Notes: generated by a model not told the origin, from the sequence alone. A DNA stretch of 64,000 bases from CAWFFV01 sp963814985 (GCA_963814985.1 CAWFFV010000046.1:14793-78792), one strand, 5' to 3'; positions 27,271-37,411 are shown, counted from the stretch's first letter. Numbers and translations: made by a program.

Positions 27271-28953
27271 ATGGCATTTAATCATCAGGCACATCGCCAA
27301 GGACCTGTTACACAAATGCAACGAGATGCCGGGCCAAAGGACTCAGCACAGGAATGGAAAGAACTTACGACCCGACGTGCTCCATCTCCACATATACGCC
27401 AACGACGCATTATCATTCTTGTAAGCATATTTCTCCTTTTTATGCTTATTTTCGCGGCACTACGACTCAGCATGGTTGTCAGTGAAACCGATGATCAGTT
27501 GATTGTACACGTCGATAATCAGCAACCTGCAACCGTTGATCTACGTCAAAGCTTCCCTATCAGTACAGATCTTTTGGGTACAAATATCTTTCCCCAGAGT
27601 GGCTCAAGCTCTCTGGATCAACCGTTCTCTGGCTTTATGCCCAACACATCATTGATGCGTAGTAGCATACAAGACATGCATGTCAAGCTTATGCGCTTTC
27701 CAGGTGGCGACTGGGGTGAGAAACATATTCTTTCACTCAACCAACTCAGTCAATTTAGTGCATGGCTTGCGCAGACCAATGGAGATGGAATGATCCAGGC
27801 TCACCTCTCTGGTCCGATAGCAGACCAGAATGGTGACCCACAACCCCACGACCTGAGCGCAGATTTGAACACAAGAGCCAACCTTGCCGGACGTTGGGTT
27901 GACTATATGAACAATCCCAAAAGCGATCAGCGAACGGGAGCTCATCAGAACGATCCCTTCCATCCAGTCGCTCTCTGGACAGTTGGTAACGAACCAGATC
28001 GGCAGATCAATCCCCTGACGGGACAAATCTATACTGTTGCAGACTATGTGAATGCCTTTATCCAATTCTCCAAAGCGATGCATCAGAATGACCCCAAGAT
28101 TAAAGTCTTCGGGCCGGAACTAAGCCAGTTCTATGGTATTGGCGCAGGACCATTCGACGCTGGCGGCCATCCATGGATGGACGATTTCTTAAAAGGGGTT
28201 GGAACGTATGAGCAACAGCATCCGGAACTTCCCTATCACCTGCTCGATGGTATTTCATTTCATCGCTATCAGTTTGATAATGCACATCAGGCTCCTGGAC
28301 TACTGATGAGCAGTGCCAATGAATGGGACTTTCTTTTGCCTCCGTTGCGTGCGCAAATCAAGCAAGATTTGAAACGCGATATCCCGATTGCCATTACAGA
28401 GATCAACACCAATCCAAAAGATCAAGTTCCTTCACGCGGGCAGGCGGCTTTGTGGTGGGCAGATACACTGGGAACACTGATGAATCAACAGGTTGAGGAC
28501 GTTGCCTTCTTCTCGACAGCAGGTGTAGATAAGCCATATCCACTCTTTACGCAGGATGGCTTGCATGAAACACCAATGGCACGCGTGATGGAGTTGTTCT
28601 CCCATCTACAAAACAACCTTGTTCCTCTCAGTATACAACAGGAACCTGTGAGTACGTATGCGACACAGGATCGGGCACACCAGACAGTCAGCCTGCTCTT
28701 TGTCAATAAATCAGCAACGCCAACGTTGGTCCAGATAAGATCAGCTAACCAGTGGCTCAGCGTCAGTCCCTGGCATGATCAGGATATCAGTCTGGCCGGT
28801 TATAGTATGGTCGTCGTTACGCTGCACCGCAATGGCGGAGCGACAGCTTACAGCTATATCGCTCCGCCTACTGATGATGCAACGGTCACACCCCTTACCT
28901 ACACAGTATGTGGGAACAAGACCGACGCTCTGGCAAACTTTATACCATGTTAG
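27271..28953 (+). CDS. membrane-anchored glycoside-hydrolase-like protein (clan A-type barrel)
   Basis: 560 residues from ATG 27271. A single membrane anchor lies at about 46-66 (IIILVSIFLLFMLIFAALRL), so the rest is extracellular. The barrel carries FPGGDWGEKH, WTVGNEPDRQ (candidate acid/base Glu) and IAITEINTN (candidate nucleophile Glu), followed by a beta-rich C-terminal segment (VSLLFVNKSATPTLVQIRSANQWLS). This matches alpha-arabinofuranosidase or GH39-like enzymes in layout, but the exact family is unsure. It is the first gene of a run with two glycosyltransferases (13-bp gap). Confidence 0.7.
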   Translation: MAFNHQAHRQGPVTQMQRDAGPKDSAQEWKELTTRRAPSPHIRQRRIIILVSIFLLFMLIFAALRLSMVVSETDDQLIVHVDNQQPATVDLRQSFPISTDLLGTNIFPQSGSSSLDQPFSGFMPNTSLMRSSIQDMHVKLMRFPGGDWGEKHILSLNQLSQFSAWLAQTNGDGMIQAHLSGPIADQNGDPQPHDLSADLNTRANLAGRWVDYMNNPKSDQRTGAHQNDPFHPVALWTVGNEPDRQINPLTGQIYTVADYVNAFIQFSKAMHQNDPKIKVFGPELSQFYGIGAGPFDAGGHPWMDDFLKGVGTYEQQHPELPYHLLDGISFHRYQFDNAHQAPGLLMSSANEWDFLLPPLRAQIKQDLKRDIPIAITEINTNPKDQVPSRGQAALWWADTLGTLMNQQVEDVAFFSTAGVDKPYPLFTQDGLHETPMARVMELFSHLQNNLVPLSIQQEPVSTYATQDRAHQTVSLLFVNKSATPTLVQIRSANQWLSVSPWHDQDISLAGYSMVVVTLHRNGGATAYSYIAPPTDDATVTPLTYTVCGNKTDALANFIPC

Positions 28954-28966
28954 AGAGGGAGAAATA

Positions 28967-30250
28967 GTGGCAGAGGTTTTAAATATTCTTGCAAGCTTTC
29001 TGGAATTTGTATATCTCCTGATCATTCTTTTGATGACTGCACAGGCAATCTTTAATATACGCTTGCGCCTCTTTATCTGGGAGGCTCCAGAGCATGCATG
29101 GCTCAACCATGCACCAACAATTTATCATGACCCATGTTTATCCTTTACTATCATGTTACCTGCACGCCATGAGGAAGAGGTCTATCGCGAAACGCTGCAA
29201 AAAGTCTACGATCTTAATTATCCGAAAGAGCTTATGCAGATCATGGCTATCTGCCGTGAGGATGATCCAGGAACAATTGCTGAAGCACAGGCAAAAATTG
29301 AAGAATTGGGCGATCCCAATGTACAACTTGTCATTTTCAATGATAAGCCGATTAATAAGCCACATGGACTCAATCTGGCATTACAGGTAGCACGCGGCGA
29401 CATCGTAACCATCTTCGATGCGGAGGACGAACCACATCCCGATATATTGAATATCATCAATACAAGCATGCTCGATGATGATGTCGATGTGGTACAAAGC
29501 GGAGTACAATTGATGAACCATAACACAAAATGGTTTTGTTTCCTCAATGTACTGGAGTATTTCTTCTGGTTTAAGTCATCCATGCACTTTTTTGCACGGA
29601 TTGGCATGACGCCTCTAGGTGGAAATACGGTCTTTGTACGCCGGGAACTTATGGAGCAAATGGGTGGCTGGGATGAGACCTGCCTGACTGAAGATGCAGA
29701 CCTTGGTATCCGTCTGAGCCTTTCGCATGCCCGTATGCGTATCATCTACGATGATGAGTTTGTTACGCGTGAAGAAACACCACATACTATTGAGCAGTTT
29801 ATCAAGCAGCGTACACGGTGGAACCAGGGTTTTATTCAAATTCTTTTTAAGGGAGAGTGGGTAAGGCTAGAGAAGCTTTCACAGCGCTTGCTAGCATTTT
29901 ATGTGCTTATCTTGCCAGAATTGCAAGCTTTCTTCGCGCTCCTGGTACCAGTATCCGTGATTATGTTCTTCTTAGTGAAGTTTCCGCTCTGGCTGGCTAT
30001 GCTTACCTTTCTACCGCTCTACTGCTTTGTTCTGGCAGTCTTTATCGATCTGGCAGGCTTGCATGAGTTCTTGAAAGCTCATAAGCGCAAATGGAGTTGG
30101 CGAGAGGCCATGATCATGGTGCTGGCATTCTTCCCCTATCAGTGGATATTGGGCTTAGGGGCTATACGTGCCGTCATTCGTTACATTCAGGGAACGTCGA
30201 ACTGGGAAAAAACCGCCCACACTGGACAACATCGCGGCAAGGCTGCATAA
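28967..30250 (+). CDS. membrane GT2 processive glycosyltransferase
   Basis: 427 residues from GTG 28967 (GGGAG just upstream). N-terminal membrane helix, then a GT-A domain with FTIMLPARHEEE, nucleotide-binding IFDAEDEP, acceptor TEDADLG and QRTRW (the D,D,D,QxxRW set of cellulose/hyaluronan-synthase-like enzymes), then four C-terminal membrane helices (about 300-410). It probably polymerises and exports a surface polysaccharide. No PilZ domain is seen. It lies 13 bp after the glycosidase-like gene and 17 bp before a GT39-type gene. Confidence 0.88.
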   Translation: MAEVLNILASFLEFVYLLIILLMTAQAIFNIRLRLFIWEAPEHAWLNHAPTIYHDPCLSFTIMLPARHEEEVYRETLQKVYDLNYPKELMQIMAICREDDPGTIAEAQAKIEELGDPNVQLVIFNDKPINKPHGLNLALQVARGDIVTIFDAEDEPHPDILNIINTSMLDDDVDVVQSGVQLMNHNTKWFCFLNVLEYFFWFKSSMHFFARIGMTPLGGNTVFVRRELMEQMGGWDETCLTEDADLGIRLSLSHARMRIIYDDEFVTREETPHTIEQFIKQRTRWNQGFIQILFKGEWVRLEKLSQRLLAFYVLILPELQAFFALLVPVSVIMFFLVKFPLWLAMLTFLPLYCFVLAVFIDLAGLHEFLKAHKRKWSWREAMIMVLAFFPYQWILGLGAIRAVIRYIQGTSNWEKTAHTGQHRGKAA

Positions 30251-30267
30251 AGGTAGAGTAGGAATCC

Positions 30268-32217
30268 ATGACATCTTTTTATAAACCAACGCCAGATCAA
30301 GAAGAACAGGAGTGGCTGCTACAGGAAGAGAAAGAGCAGAAGGAGATTGCTGCCGGCCCATCACCAAAGCAACCGGAAATAGAGGGCAACAATATCATCC
30401 TGCATCGCAGTCCAAATTTTATTGTACGCACAGTGTATCGCCCAGGCCAGCGCGTTGCCCCACTGCGGCGGCCAACGGGAAACACGCAAATTATGCCCAG
30501 GGTTATGCCGCAACAAGGGCAACGCATCGCAGACAGCACAACACGCTTGCTCCCCTCAGTAACACCTATCAACCCTACTAAAGAGAAACAGTTCCCTGTG
30601 CCAGCCTGGCTAGAAGCCACCGCAGTCGTCATCGGTTTACTTGGCTCTTTCATCGTTCATGCGTTTAATATGTTCAATTACCCTCGCTACGAACTGGATG
30701 AAGGGACCTATATATCCAGTGCCTGGGCCATCATGAATGGGATGATCACTCCTTATCCCTATGGATATGGTCATCCACCGGCGGCCTGGCTCCAGATTGC
30801 CTTCTGGGTACAGACGATAGGAGGCTTCTTTACCTTTGGGAATGCGCTCAATACCGGACGCGTTATTATGCTTTTTTATGCAGTAGGTTGTTCACTGCTG
30901 GTTTATTTGATTGTGCGACGTCTGGGCGCAAGCCGTAGTATAGGGCTGCTGGCGATGGTAATCTTTTCACTCTCGCCACTGAGCATTAGCTACCAACGCC
31001 AGATATTTCTCGATAATATTGGGACCTTCTGGTTGCTACTCTCACTCTACTTCCTGGTGGCTGGCAATAGCCGCTTGCTCTATATTGTACTGGCAGCAAT
31101 CTCTTTTGGCATTGCTTTACTCTCAAAAGAGGTTTTTTTGCTCTTCATGCCTGCGATGATCTATGCTGTATGGCTGCATACCACCAAGTTTCAACGCAAA
31201 TTCGCTATGGTCGCGTTTACCTACACAGTTGTTGCACTTGGCTCAAGCTTTGTGTTGATGGCAATTCTGAAGGGTGAGTTATTCCCATATAGCTGGCACC
31301 TGCCATGGGATAACCATGATCACTTGAGTATGCTACAAACTTTCTTAGACCAAAGTAAGCGAGGCCAAAGTCAGGGCAGTTTTGCTACCAGTTGGAATGC
31401 CTGGACACATATCGACCAGGTTATGATGGTGTGTAGTATCGTGAGCATTGTCTTCAATCTGGCTGTAGGCTGGTGGAATCGAAAACAGTTGTTACTGGCT
31501 CTGCTGGCTATCAGTTTCTGGGTGCTCTTGATACGAGGTGGTGTAGTACTTTCCTTCTACATCATTCCACTGATTCCACTTATCGCCATTAATACAGCGC
31601 TGGCTATCAATACGATAATGAATTGGATCGGCAAATTTATACGTTTTGATCTTGTTCGTGCCGGGCTGGTTCTGGCTATGATTGTGGCCATCGTTCCTTA
31701 CGATATTCATTTATCAGCGGACGCCTTCACTCAGCACCCAACATCAGCACAAACAGATGCGATGGTGTGGATACGTGATCATGTACCACACAACTCGTTT
31801 GTTGTCATTAATAGTTATCTTTATATGGATCTACGTCAACCCGGTGGACAGGGGGTAGGAGATGGAGCAACATTCCCTCATGCAGAAGTCTACTTCAACG
31901 CTGCCACCGACCCGGAACTACATGACAAAATCTTACAAGGTAACTGGGATCGCATCGACTACATTGTAGCAGATTCAGAGATGCTCAGCGACATCAACAG
32001 CTTCGGTGGACCAATGAATATCATTAAAGATGCTCTAAATCATTCGGTTGAACGCGCTGAGTTTCGTGCCGATGAACAGAACGCACAAATCGTTATTCGC
32101 ATTTATGAGGTGCAACATAAATTTCCGCCACCAATGGTGCTGGCACCATCTCCCTCAGGATTGGATATGATAGCAAGAGGTACTAGCCCTATGAATAGAC
32201 GCGGGATATTAGGGTAA
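30268..32217 (+). CDS. GT39-type (PMT/ArnT-like) polyprenyl-sugar glycosyltransferase
   Basis: 649 residues. About 100 cytosolic N-terminal residues (Gln/Pro-rich) are followed by roughly ten membrane helices. The catalytic-loop signature ELDEGTYISSAWAIMNG sits after the first helix, then GYGHPPAAW; the C-terminal ~140 residues form an extracytoplasmic domain (AMVWIRDHVPHNSFVVINSYLYMDL). It transfers sugars from lipid carriers outside the membrane. An AGGA site precedes ATG 30268. It is the third gene of the glycan operon. Confidence 0.85.
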   Translation: MTSFYKPTPDQEEQEWLLQEEKEQKEIAAGPSPKQPEIEGNNIILHRSPNFIVRTVYRPGQRVAPLRRPTGNTQIMPRVMPQQGQRIADSTTRLLPSVTPINPTKEKQFPVPAWLEATAVVIGLLGSFIVHAFNMFNYPRYELDEGTYISSAWAIMNGMITPYPYGYGHPPAAWLQIAFWVQTIGGFFTFGNALNTGRVIMLFYAVGCSLLVYLIVRRLGASRSIGLLAMVIFSLSPLSISYQRQIFLDNIGTFWLLLSLYFLVAGNSRLLYIVLAAISFGIALLSKEVFLLFMPAMIYAVWLHTTKFQRKFAMVAFTYTVVALGSSFVLMAILKGELFPYSWHLPWDNHDHLSMLQTFLDQSKRGQSQGSFATSWNAWTHIDQVMMVCSIVSIVFNLAVGWWNRKQLLLALLAISFWVLLIRGGVVLSFYIIPLIPLIAINTALAINTIMNWIGKFIRFDLVRAGLVLAMIVAIVPYDIHLSADAFTQHPTSAQTDAMVWIRDHVPHNSFVVINSYLYMDLRQPGGQGVGDGATFPHAEVYFNAATDPELHDKILQGNWDRIDYIVADSEMLSDINSFGGPMNIIKDALNHSVERAEFRADEQNAQIVIRIYEVQHKFPPPMVLAPSPSGLDMIARGTSPMNRRGILG

Positions 32218-32253
32218 TATGGAAGTATATATAATATTTCCTGGGGATATGGT

Positions 32254-32544
32254 GTAACTTCTCAGGTCCCTTTTTCCAAATTCATGAGTTATCCCGAACT
32301 TTTTGATCAAAAGTTCCAAAAGGGGGTGCACGGGGCAGAGCACTCGCGGGTTTGGGGTGTCCCAAAAACTCTTTTTACTTCTTTTATGCGCCGCCTGCGG
32401 CGGTGTGGGAGAGAGAAAGAGGCAGGGGACACCCCTGCACCCCAGCAAAGGGCGGCTGCCCTTTGCAATCCCGCATCTCAAGCCCTTGAGAGAGAGAACC
32501 TCTGTTCGAAAAATTTGGGATGACCCATGAGACCGAGCAGTTAC
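32254..32544. mobile_element. MITE-like inverted-repeat element, copy C
   Basis: The left end GTAACTTCTCAGGTCCC and right end, whose complement reads GTAACTGCTCGGTCTC, enclose an inner pair (ATGAGTTATCCCGAA at 32284 and the complement of TTGGGATGACCCAT ending 32528). It shares with copy A a GAACTTTT/AAAAGTTC hairpin, GGGGGTGCA and TTGGGGTGTC blocks. It fills most of the 32218-32614 gap and encodes nothing. Confidence 0.7.
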
Positions 32545-32614
32545 AAATTAGTTTTATTCAGCAAAACATTTAGATGTAAAAATTACAATATCAACACAGA
32601 GGACACTAAAAGAT

Positions 32615-33778
32615 ATGTTGGCAACACGACCAGAAACCGATACTATTGCAATCACGCGCACTTTTGATGGCATTGAAGCAGCGGCACACCGTGTCATTGA
32701 ACAGGTGGGAGGGATGGAGTCCGTCATACGAGGTGCCAAAATCGCTATTCTTAAACCAAATTTTGTGGCCGGGCGCAACGCCGAAACAGGATCAACTACC
32801 AGCTTTGCCTTGCTTAAGGCCGTTGCCGAAGAGGTACGAGCTTGCGGCGCACAACCTGTTCTCTGCGAAACACCTGGAACAGAGTTTGACCGTGACGCGA
32901 CCTACACGATCCTGGGCGTCGAGAAATTCTGTGAAGAGAATGGTATTGATATTTTGCGTGTGGACCCTGAAGGCGGTGAAGCAGATTGGATGGAGTTGCG
33001 ACCGGCAGGGGCAAAGAAACTGCGCCGTTTCCGCATCCCTCGTATTTTAAAAGAAGCCCGCCTGATTAATCTGCCAGTTCTTAAGACTCATGTTGTCTCA
33101 ACTATGACGTTGAGCATGAAGAACTCGATGGGAATTCTGCCACGACCTGATCGTCGCAGTATGCATACCTTTGGCATCGATCAGAGCATCGTCGATATGA
33201 ATCTGGGCATTAAAGCAGACTTGAATATTGTTGATGGAAGCGTCGGCCAGGATGGTGAGGGACCACTCTACGGTGATAAAGCCGACTTACAGGTCTTGAT
33301 TGCTGGACGTGATAGTCTTGCCGTTGATCTGGCCTGTTGCCAGGCGGTCGGCGTTAAACCACGTGACATTCCACATCTGAAGCTGGCTCTTGAACAATTA
33401 GGAAAACCATCATGGCAATGCGTAGGCGAAGATGTTGGAGTGATCAAAAAGTTTCGTTTGCCTGAACAGAAGGCCCTCTACCGTTTTATCTTCTGGATGA
33501 TGTATCCTCTGGACTACCCCTATACCTGGATTGCTGAACGAGGGAAACATCTATGTACAACGATGTATAGCACAGGGTTAGTGGGTACCCGTCCACAGAT
33601 TAAAGAAGAGAACTGTACCCGTTGCGGCGTCTGTGTCGAGGCCTGTCCGTTACCAAACGTGATTGATCTGAAAGCACTGACGGTCAATTATGGCACCTGC
33701 CAGCGTTGTCTGCTCTGCTATGAGGCATGTCCAGAAAATGCGATCAGTGTCAAGGGTTATTCAGGAGCACGCCAATGA
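32615..33778 (+). CDS. DUF362 protein with C-terminal 2x[4Fe-4S] ferredoxin domain
   Basis: 387 residues. The DUF362 core has AKIAILKPNFVAGRNAETGSTTSF, PVLCETPGTEFDRDATY, LPVLKTHVVSTMTLSMKNSMGILPRPDRRSMH and NIVDGSVGQDGEGPLYG. The C-terminus carries two ferredoxin motifs, CTRCGVCVEACPLP and CQRCLLCYEACP. The family is found in uncharacterised redox or tRNA/cofactor settings; the substrate is unknown. Its TGA overlaps the ATG of the next gene (ATGA), so the two are coupled. Confidence 0.9.
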   Translation: MLATRPETDTIAITRTFDGIEAAAHRVIEQVGGMESVIRGAKIAILKPNFVAGRNAETGSTTSFALLKAVAEEVRACGAQPVLCETPGTEFDRDATYTILGVEKFCEENGIDILRVDPEGGEADWMELRPAGAKKLRRFRIPRILKEARLINLPVLKTHVVSTMTLSMKNSMGILPRPDRRSMHTFGIDQSIVDMNLGIKADLNIVDGSVGQDGEGPLYGDKADLQVLIAGRDSLAVDLACCQAVGVKPRDIPHLKLALEQLGKPSWQCVGEDVGVIKKFRLPEQKALYRFIFWMMYPLDYPYTWIAERGKHLCTTMYSTGLVGTRPQIKEENCTRCGVCVEACPLPNVIDLKALTVNYGTCQRCLLCYEACPENAISVKGYSGARQ

Positions 33779-34759
33779 CAATACTGGTAACAGGGGCAAC
33801 GGGCTTTTTAGGTTCGGCGCTGGTGACAGAACTGGTCAAACAAAAGCAAGAGGTACGCGTCCTTGTGCGAGATGAGAAGAAGGCTCGTGAGCAGTTCGGC
33901 GATGCCGTTACGATCATTTGTGGCGAGATCACCAATGCTCGACAGGTACAGCAAGCGGTCGATGGCGCAACCACGATCTATCATCTGGTGGGCCATCTCT
34001 ACCATCCTAGCGTTCCCACAAAACTTTATTGCCAGACACATATCGAAGGCACACGTATTCTGCTGGCAGCCTGTCAGGGACAGAGCCAGTTGCAGCGTAT
34101 TGTACATTGCAGTACAACCGGCGTACATGGCGTTACGGGTGCTACGCCAGCCGCTGAGGATGCACCATTTGCGCCAACCAATCCTTATGAAGCAACAAAG
34201 TTAGAAGGGGAACGGCTGGCCCTGCAAGCTTATCGAGAACAAGGATTACCAGTGAGTGTTGCACGACCAGGGCTTGTTTATGGTCCCGGCGACCTCCATC
34301 TGCTGGGCTTCTTCACCTCGATCAAAAAGGGACTCTTTCGTGTTATCGATGGTGGCAAAGCTCTACTACACCCGGTCTACATCGATGATATGACAGATGC
34401 TTTCTTGCTCTGTGCGCAGCGACCGGAGGCTATTGGGCAGAGCTACAATATTGCAGGAGAGCAGCCAGTTACCATACGTGAACTCGCGGGAGCCATTGCA
34501 CATTCTCAGGGTAAAGAGCTTCCTGGCAGTAGTATTCCGCTCTGGCTGGCCAATTTTGCCTCGGATGTTTTCACCATTCTACCAGGTTTTCAGGGCGAAC
34601 GCGCTCCACTCACACGCAAGCCGTGTCAAATTTCTCACGAACAGTCGCATCTATTCCATAGATCGTGCCAAGAAGGAACTTGGCTATATGCCCAGGGTTG
34701 GGCTGGAGGATGGGATGAAACTAACCGCAACATGGTATCAAAAACACGGGTATGTATAA
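33775..34759 (+). CDS. NAD-dependent epimerase/dehydratase, frameshift near 34619
   Basis: The SDR-extended fold starts MTILVTGATGFLGSAL (Rossmann GxxGxxG). It has YEATKLEGE as the YxxxK site, preceded by the Ser region HCSTTGVHG, then VARPGLVYGPGD and HPVYIDDM. The frame is lost near 34619 (one extra A in CGCAAGCCG); the next frame supplies RVKFLTNSRIYSIDRAKKELGYMPRVGLEDGMKLT and a stop at 34759. The natural length is about 327 residues. As read, translation would run to 34800 with an unrelated tail. It probably makes or modifies a nucleotide sugar or a sterol/hopanoid-like substrate. Confidence 0.82.
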
Positions 34760-34832
34760 CAATTATGATCAAAAATCGTTATCTATGGATATTTCAGTAG
34801 ATTAGCAAGATCACTGTTTTCGAGAGGTTTGC

Positions 34833-36462
34833 ATGCAATCAGAGGAACAACAAACAGGACAACCCAATCGCCTTCGCCCAACCCGGCTCATTCGACTCTT
34901 TCAGACGTCAAAGCATCTGGCGTCAAAGTACAGGGAGAGGCAAGAAGAAGGACAGAACATACATGATGTTGGGACACTCCCGACTGCTTTGCTGAAAACG
35001 ATGGAGACGCCACGACCTTACGACATTCAGCAGAACTCACCACAACCTGAATATAACAGCCCGGAGCTGTCCATGTATCCAACTTTTCCACTGTTGCCTA
35101 CACAGAACTTCCAGGGACACACTACCAGCCAACCGCTTGAAACCAGTGCCAGACATCTGATGGAACTCAGCGGCATGATGCCAGCGGTGCGTATACCAAA
35201 ACAGACGAACAATGATGCGCTACAGAGTATTAGCGAGGAATTGTGGCCCGATGGCATCCGACAGACAGGAGTATTGCCTGTTGTCAACCTCTATGGACGC
35301 GAACCCTTTGGTCGCACAAATCACAACATTCCAGCTATTACTCCGGTTCCACAGAAGCCACAGCCAGCCTGGAAAGTCGCACTCAATTCCCCAATAACCA
35401 AAGTCATACTGGGTTTAGTTTGTGGTATAGGGTTGTTATTCCTTGTCAGTAAATTCGTCGATATTCCTACGACGATCAAGGTATTGCGAACAAATCTGGC
35501 AACGCCACGCGGCATGACGATGGCCTTGCTTTCCGGCGTGGCCTTCCTGGCGGCCTTTAGCGTCCGGGGAGTACGCTGGAAACTCTTCCTGAATCCGATT
35601 GGGAAGATCAGTACATTGAAAGCTATTCAGCTTTTCCTGGTCGGCATCTTCCTTAATTTCTTGCTCCCCATACGTGGTGGTGAAGTAGCAAAGAGCTTGA
35701 TGCTCAAACGTATTGCAGGTATTCCTGTTAGCCAATCCCTGCCCACTGTCGCCATGGACAAGGCACTCGATCTGATGCCAGCACTCTTTATTATGGCAAT
35801 TGTGCCGCTACTGGGTGTGCAGATGGACATTAAGCTCTGGCTCGTCCTGGGTGCAGTTGGAAGTTTGCTAATTGGTCTGATCTTCTTTGTGGCCCTGGCA
35901 GCATGGAAACGTACTGCGGCAATTGGACTACTGCAAAAGATTACCAGTCTGCTACCTAAGGGCATTGGAGGCAAGATCGAGGGTTTTGCGACGGGCTTTG
36001 TGGATTCACTGCTGGCCGGTGCCAGTCAGCCGAAAATATTCATTCCCGCCGTGCTGCTGACGATTGTTGCGGTGACCTTTGATGGACTTTTCGCTATGCT
36101 TGCCTTCTGGACCGTTGGTGTTAACATTTCCTTTGGTACGGCTATCTTTGGCTATACCGTCTATAATATGTTCTATATCTTGCCCACACCTCCAGGGACA
36201 GGTAGGCAGTAACGAGGCAATTGGTCTGCTGGTCTTCTTTGGTCTGCTCCATCTCGATCCGCATGGTGTCACGGCCATGTTCTTCTTCTCGCATCCCTGG
36301 GCGGCCCTGCTTATGTGTGCGTCAGGTATGGCCAGCTTGAGTGCTCTGGGATTGACGATCTCCAGCGCGATGAAGGTTCAAACCGAAGGAGAAGAGCCGC
36401 AGCAACCTCAGTCGGCACCACCTGTACAGCCTCAGAAGGCAGTGGCACGTATACGAGCATGA
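34833..36462 (+). CDS. YbhN/UPF0104-type lysylphosphatidylglycerol synthetase-like membrane protein, frameshift near 36199
   Basis: The first ~185 residues are polar and low-complexity. A UPF0104 membrane domain follows: about eight helices with FLVGIFLNFLLPIRGGEVAKSLMLKR and VAMDKALDLMPALF. After FYILPTPPG one extra G in a GGG run (about 36197-36199) shifts frame and stops at 36212. The adjacent frame continues GQVGSNEAIGLLVFFGLLHLDPHGVTAMFF to 36462. The natural protein is about 543 residues. This family includes flippase-like modules of lipid or glycolipid pathways, which fits the glycan genes upstream. Confidence 0.8.
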
Positions 36463-36485
36463 AAATAGCCTTGACGGATTCATGC

Positions 36486-36564
36486 CGTAGGGGAGCGGTT
36501 TACAAGACCCCTGTTTGCGTTAACGGTATAGCGAGTACGGGCTTGTAAAGCGCGGTCCCCTACG
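36486..36564. repeat. inverted-repeat element (79 bp)
   Basis: The left arm CGTAGGGGAGCGGTTTACAAG (36486-36506; 21 bases, split here as CGTAGGGGAGCG plus GTTTACAAG) is mirrored by 36542-36564, with two extra bases in the right arm. It lies between the flippase gene and the CRISPR-like array, with no coding capacity. Confidence 0.65.
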
Positions 36565-36598
36565 ACTATTCATACACCATATAACGTAAATGGATTTT

Positions 36599-36814
36599 CC
36601 GAGAGTCTCGGCGCCCACGAGATGCGCAACGAGCTGCAGCCCGTCAGTGAACTGGCTTGAGAGCGTCTGTGATTGCTTTCCTCGTTTCACAAGGGGGAGG
36701 CATTTCTCCCCAACGGCGAGCTGGTCGAATTGGCCTGCAAAGCCATTTCAGTCGAATGTGCAGCTCGTTGCGCAACCCGTGGGGGCGACGACATACCTGA
36801 TCTGAGACTCTCGG
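36599..36814. mobile_element. inverted-repeat element (216 bp), MITE-like
   Basis: Perfect 11-bp ends CCGAGAGTCTC (36599-36609) and GAGACTCTCGG (36804-36814). A second inner inverted pair is TGCGCAACGAGCTGCA (near 36623-36638) and its complement (36759-36774). No open frame is convincing. It is unrelated to the 17511/32254 family. Confidence 0.65.
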
Positions 36815-36947
36815 AGCACTCCAGAGGCGGCGCGACGAGGAAAAGGACAAAAATGACCCCATTTTCTCCGACAGGATACCCTCCAAAAAGAGATGCTCGG
36901 AAACCGTTGCATCAAGCCGCTTCCTGTGCTATATTAGGAGGGTAGGA

Positions 36948-37401
36948 GGCTAAATGGCTGATGAGGCCCGTGAGGGATTGAAGCGGTTTGCCATTCAACC
37001 GAAGATGTTGGCGCACTGTAGGGCTAAATGCTTGATCAGGCCCGCGAGGGATTGAAGCTCGCAGATACTCATCCGTAAACCAGAACATTTCCTCTGGTTA
37101 ACAGGTTTGCCTGGCCCGTTAGGGATTGAAGCACGACAGTACTCATCCGCGAATACCAGTATGCCTATGGTTGATGGACCCGTTGGGGATTGAAGCTTTC
37201 AAAGCAAGATTATGTTGCAATACGGCCGCAACAGGTTTGCTTGAGACGCCCGCGAGGGATTGAAGCTGCCGTTGGACGAGCAGGCTCATCGGTAGGTACG
37301 GCTAAATGCTTGATGACGCCCGTGAGGGATTGAAGCGCAAATGCAATCTGGCCATCGACAACAGAGGCTAAATGCTTGATCACACCCATTCGGGATTGAA
37401 G
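36948..37401 (+). CRISPR. degenerate, orphan CRISPR-like array (7 repeats)
   Basis: Repeats of about 37 bp end at 36984, 37058, 37132, 37196, 37266, 37336 and 37401. All but the last end GGGATTGAAGC, like the 8-nt 5' handle (ATTGAAGC) of many type I/III crRNAs. The 5' halves vary: repeats 1, 2, 6, 7 carry GGCTAAATG-type text, while 3 and 5 carry AACAGGTTTGC. Repeat 7 is degraded, as at a leader-distal end. The non-repeat segments are 27-36 bp. Segments 2 and 3 share TACTCATCCG and ACCAG, so they are not independent. No cas gene is in the window. It could be a relic array or a CRISPR-mimicking tandem repeat. Confidence 0.6.
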
Positions 37402-37411
37402 GACAAAAGAT

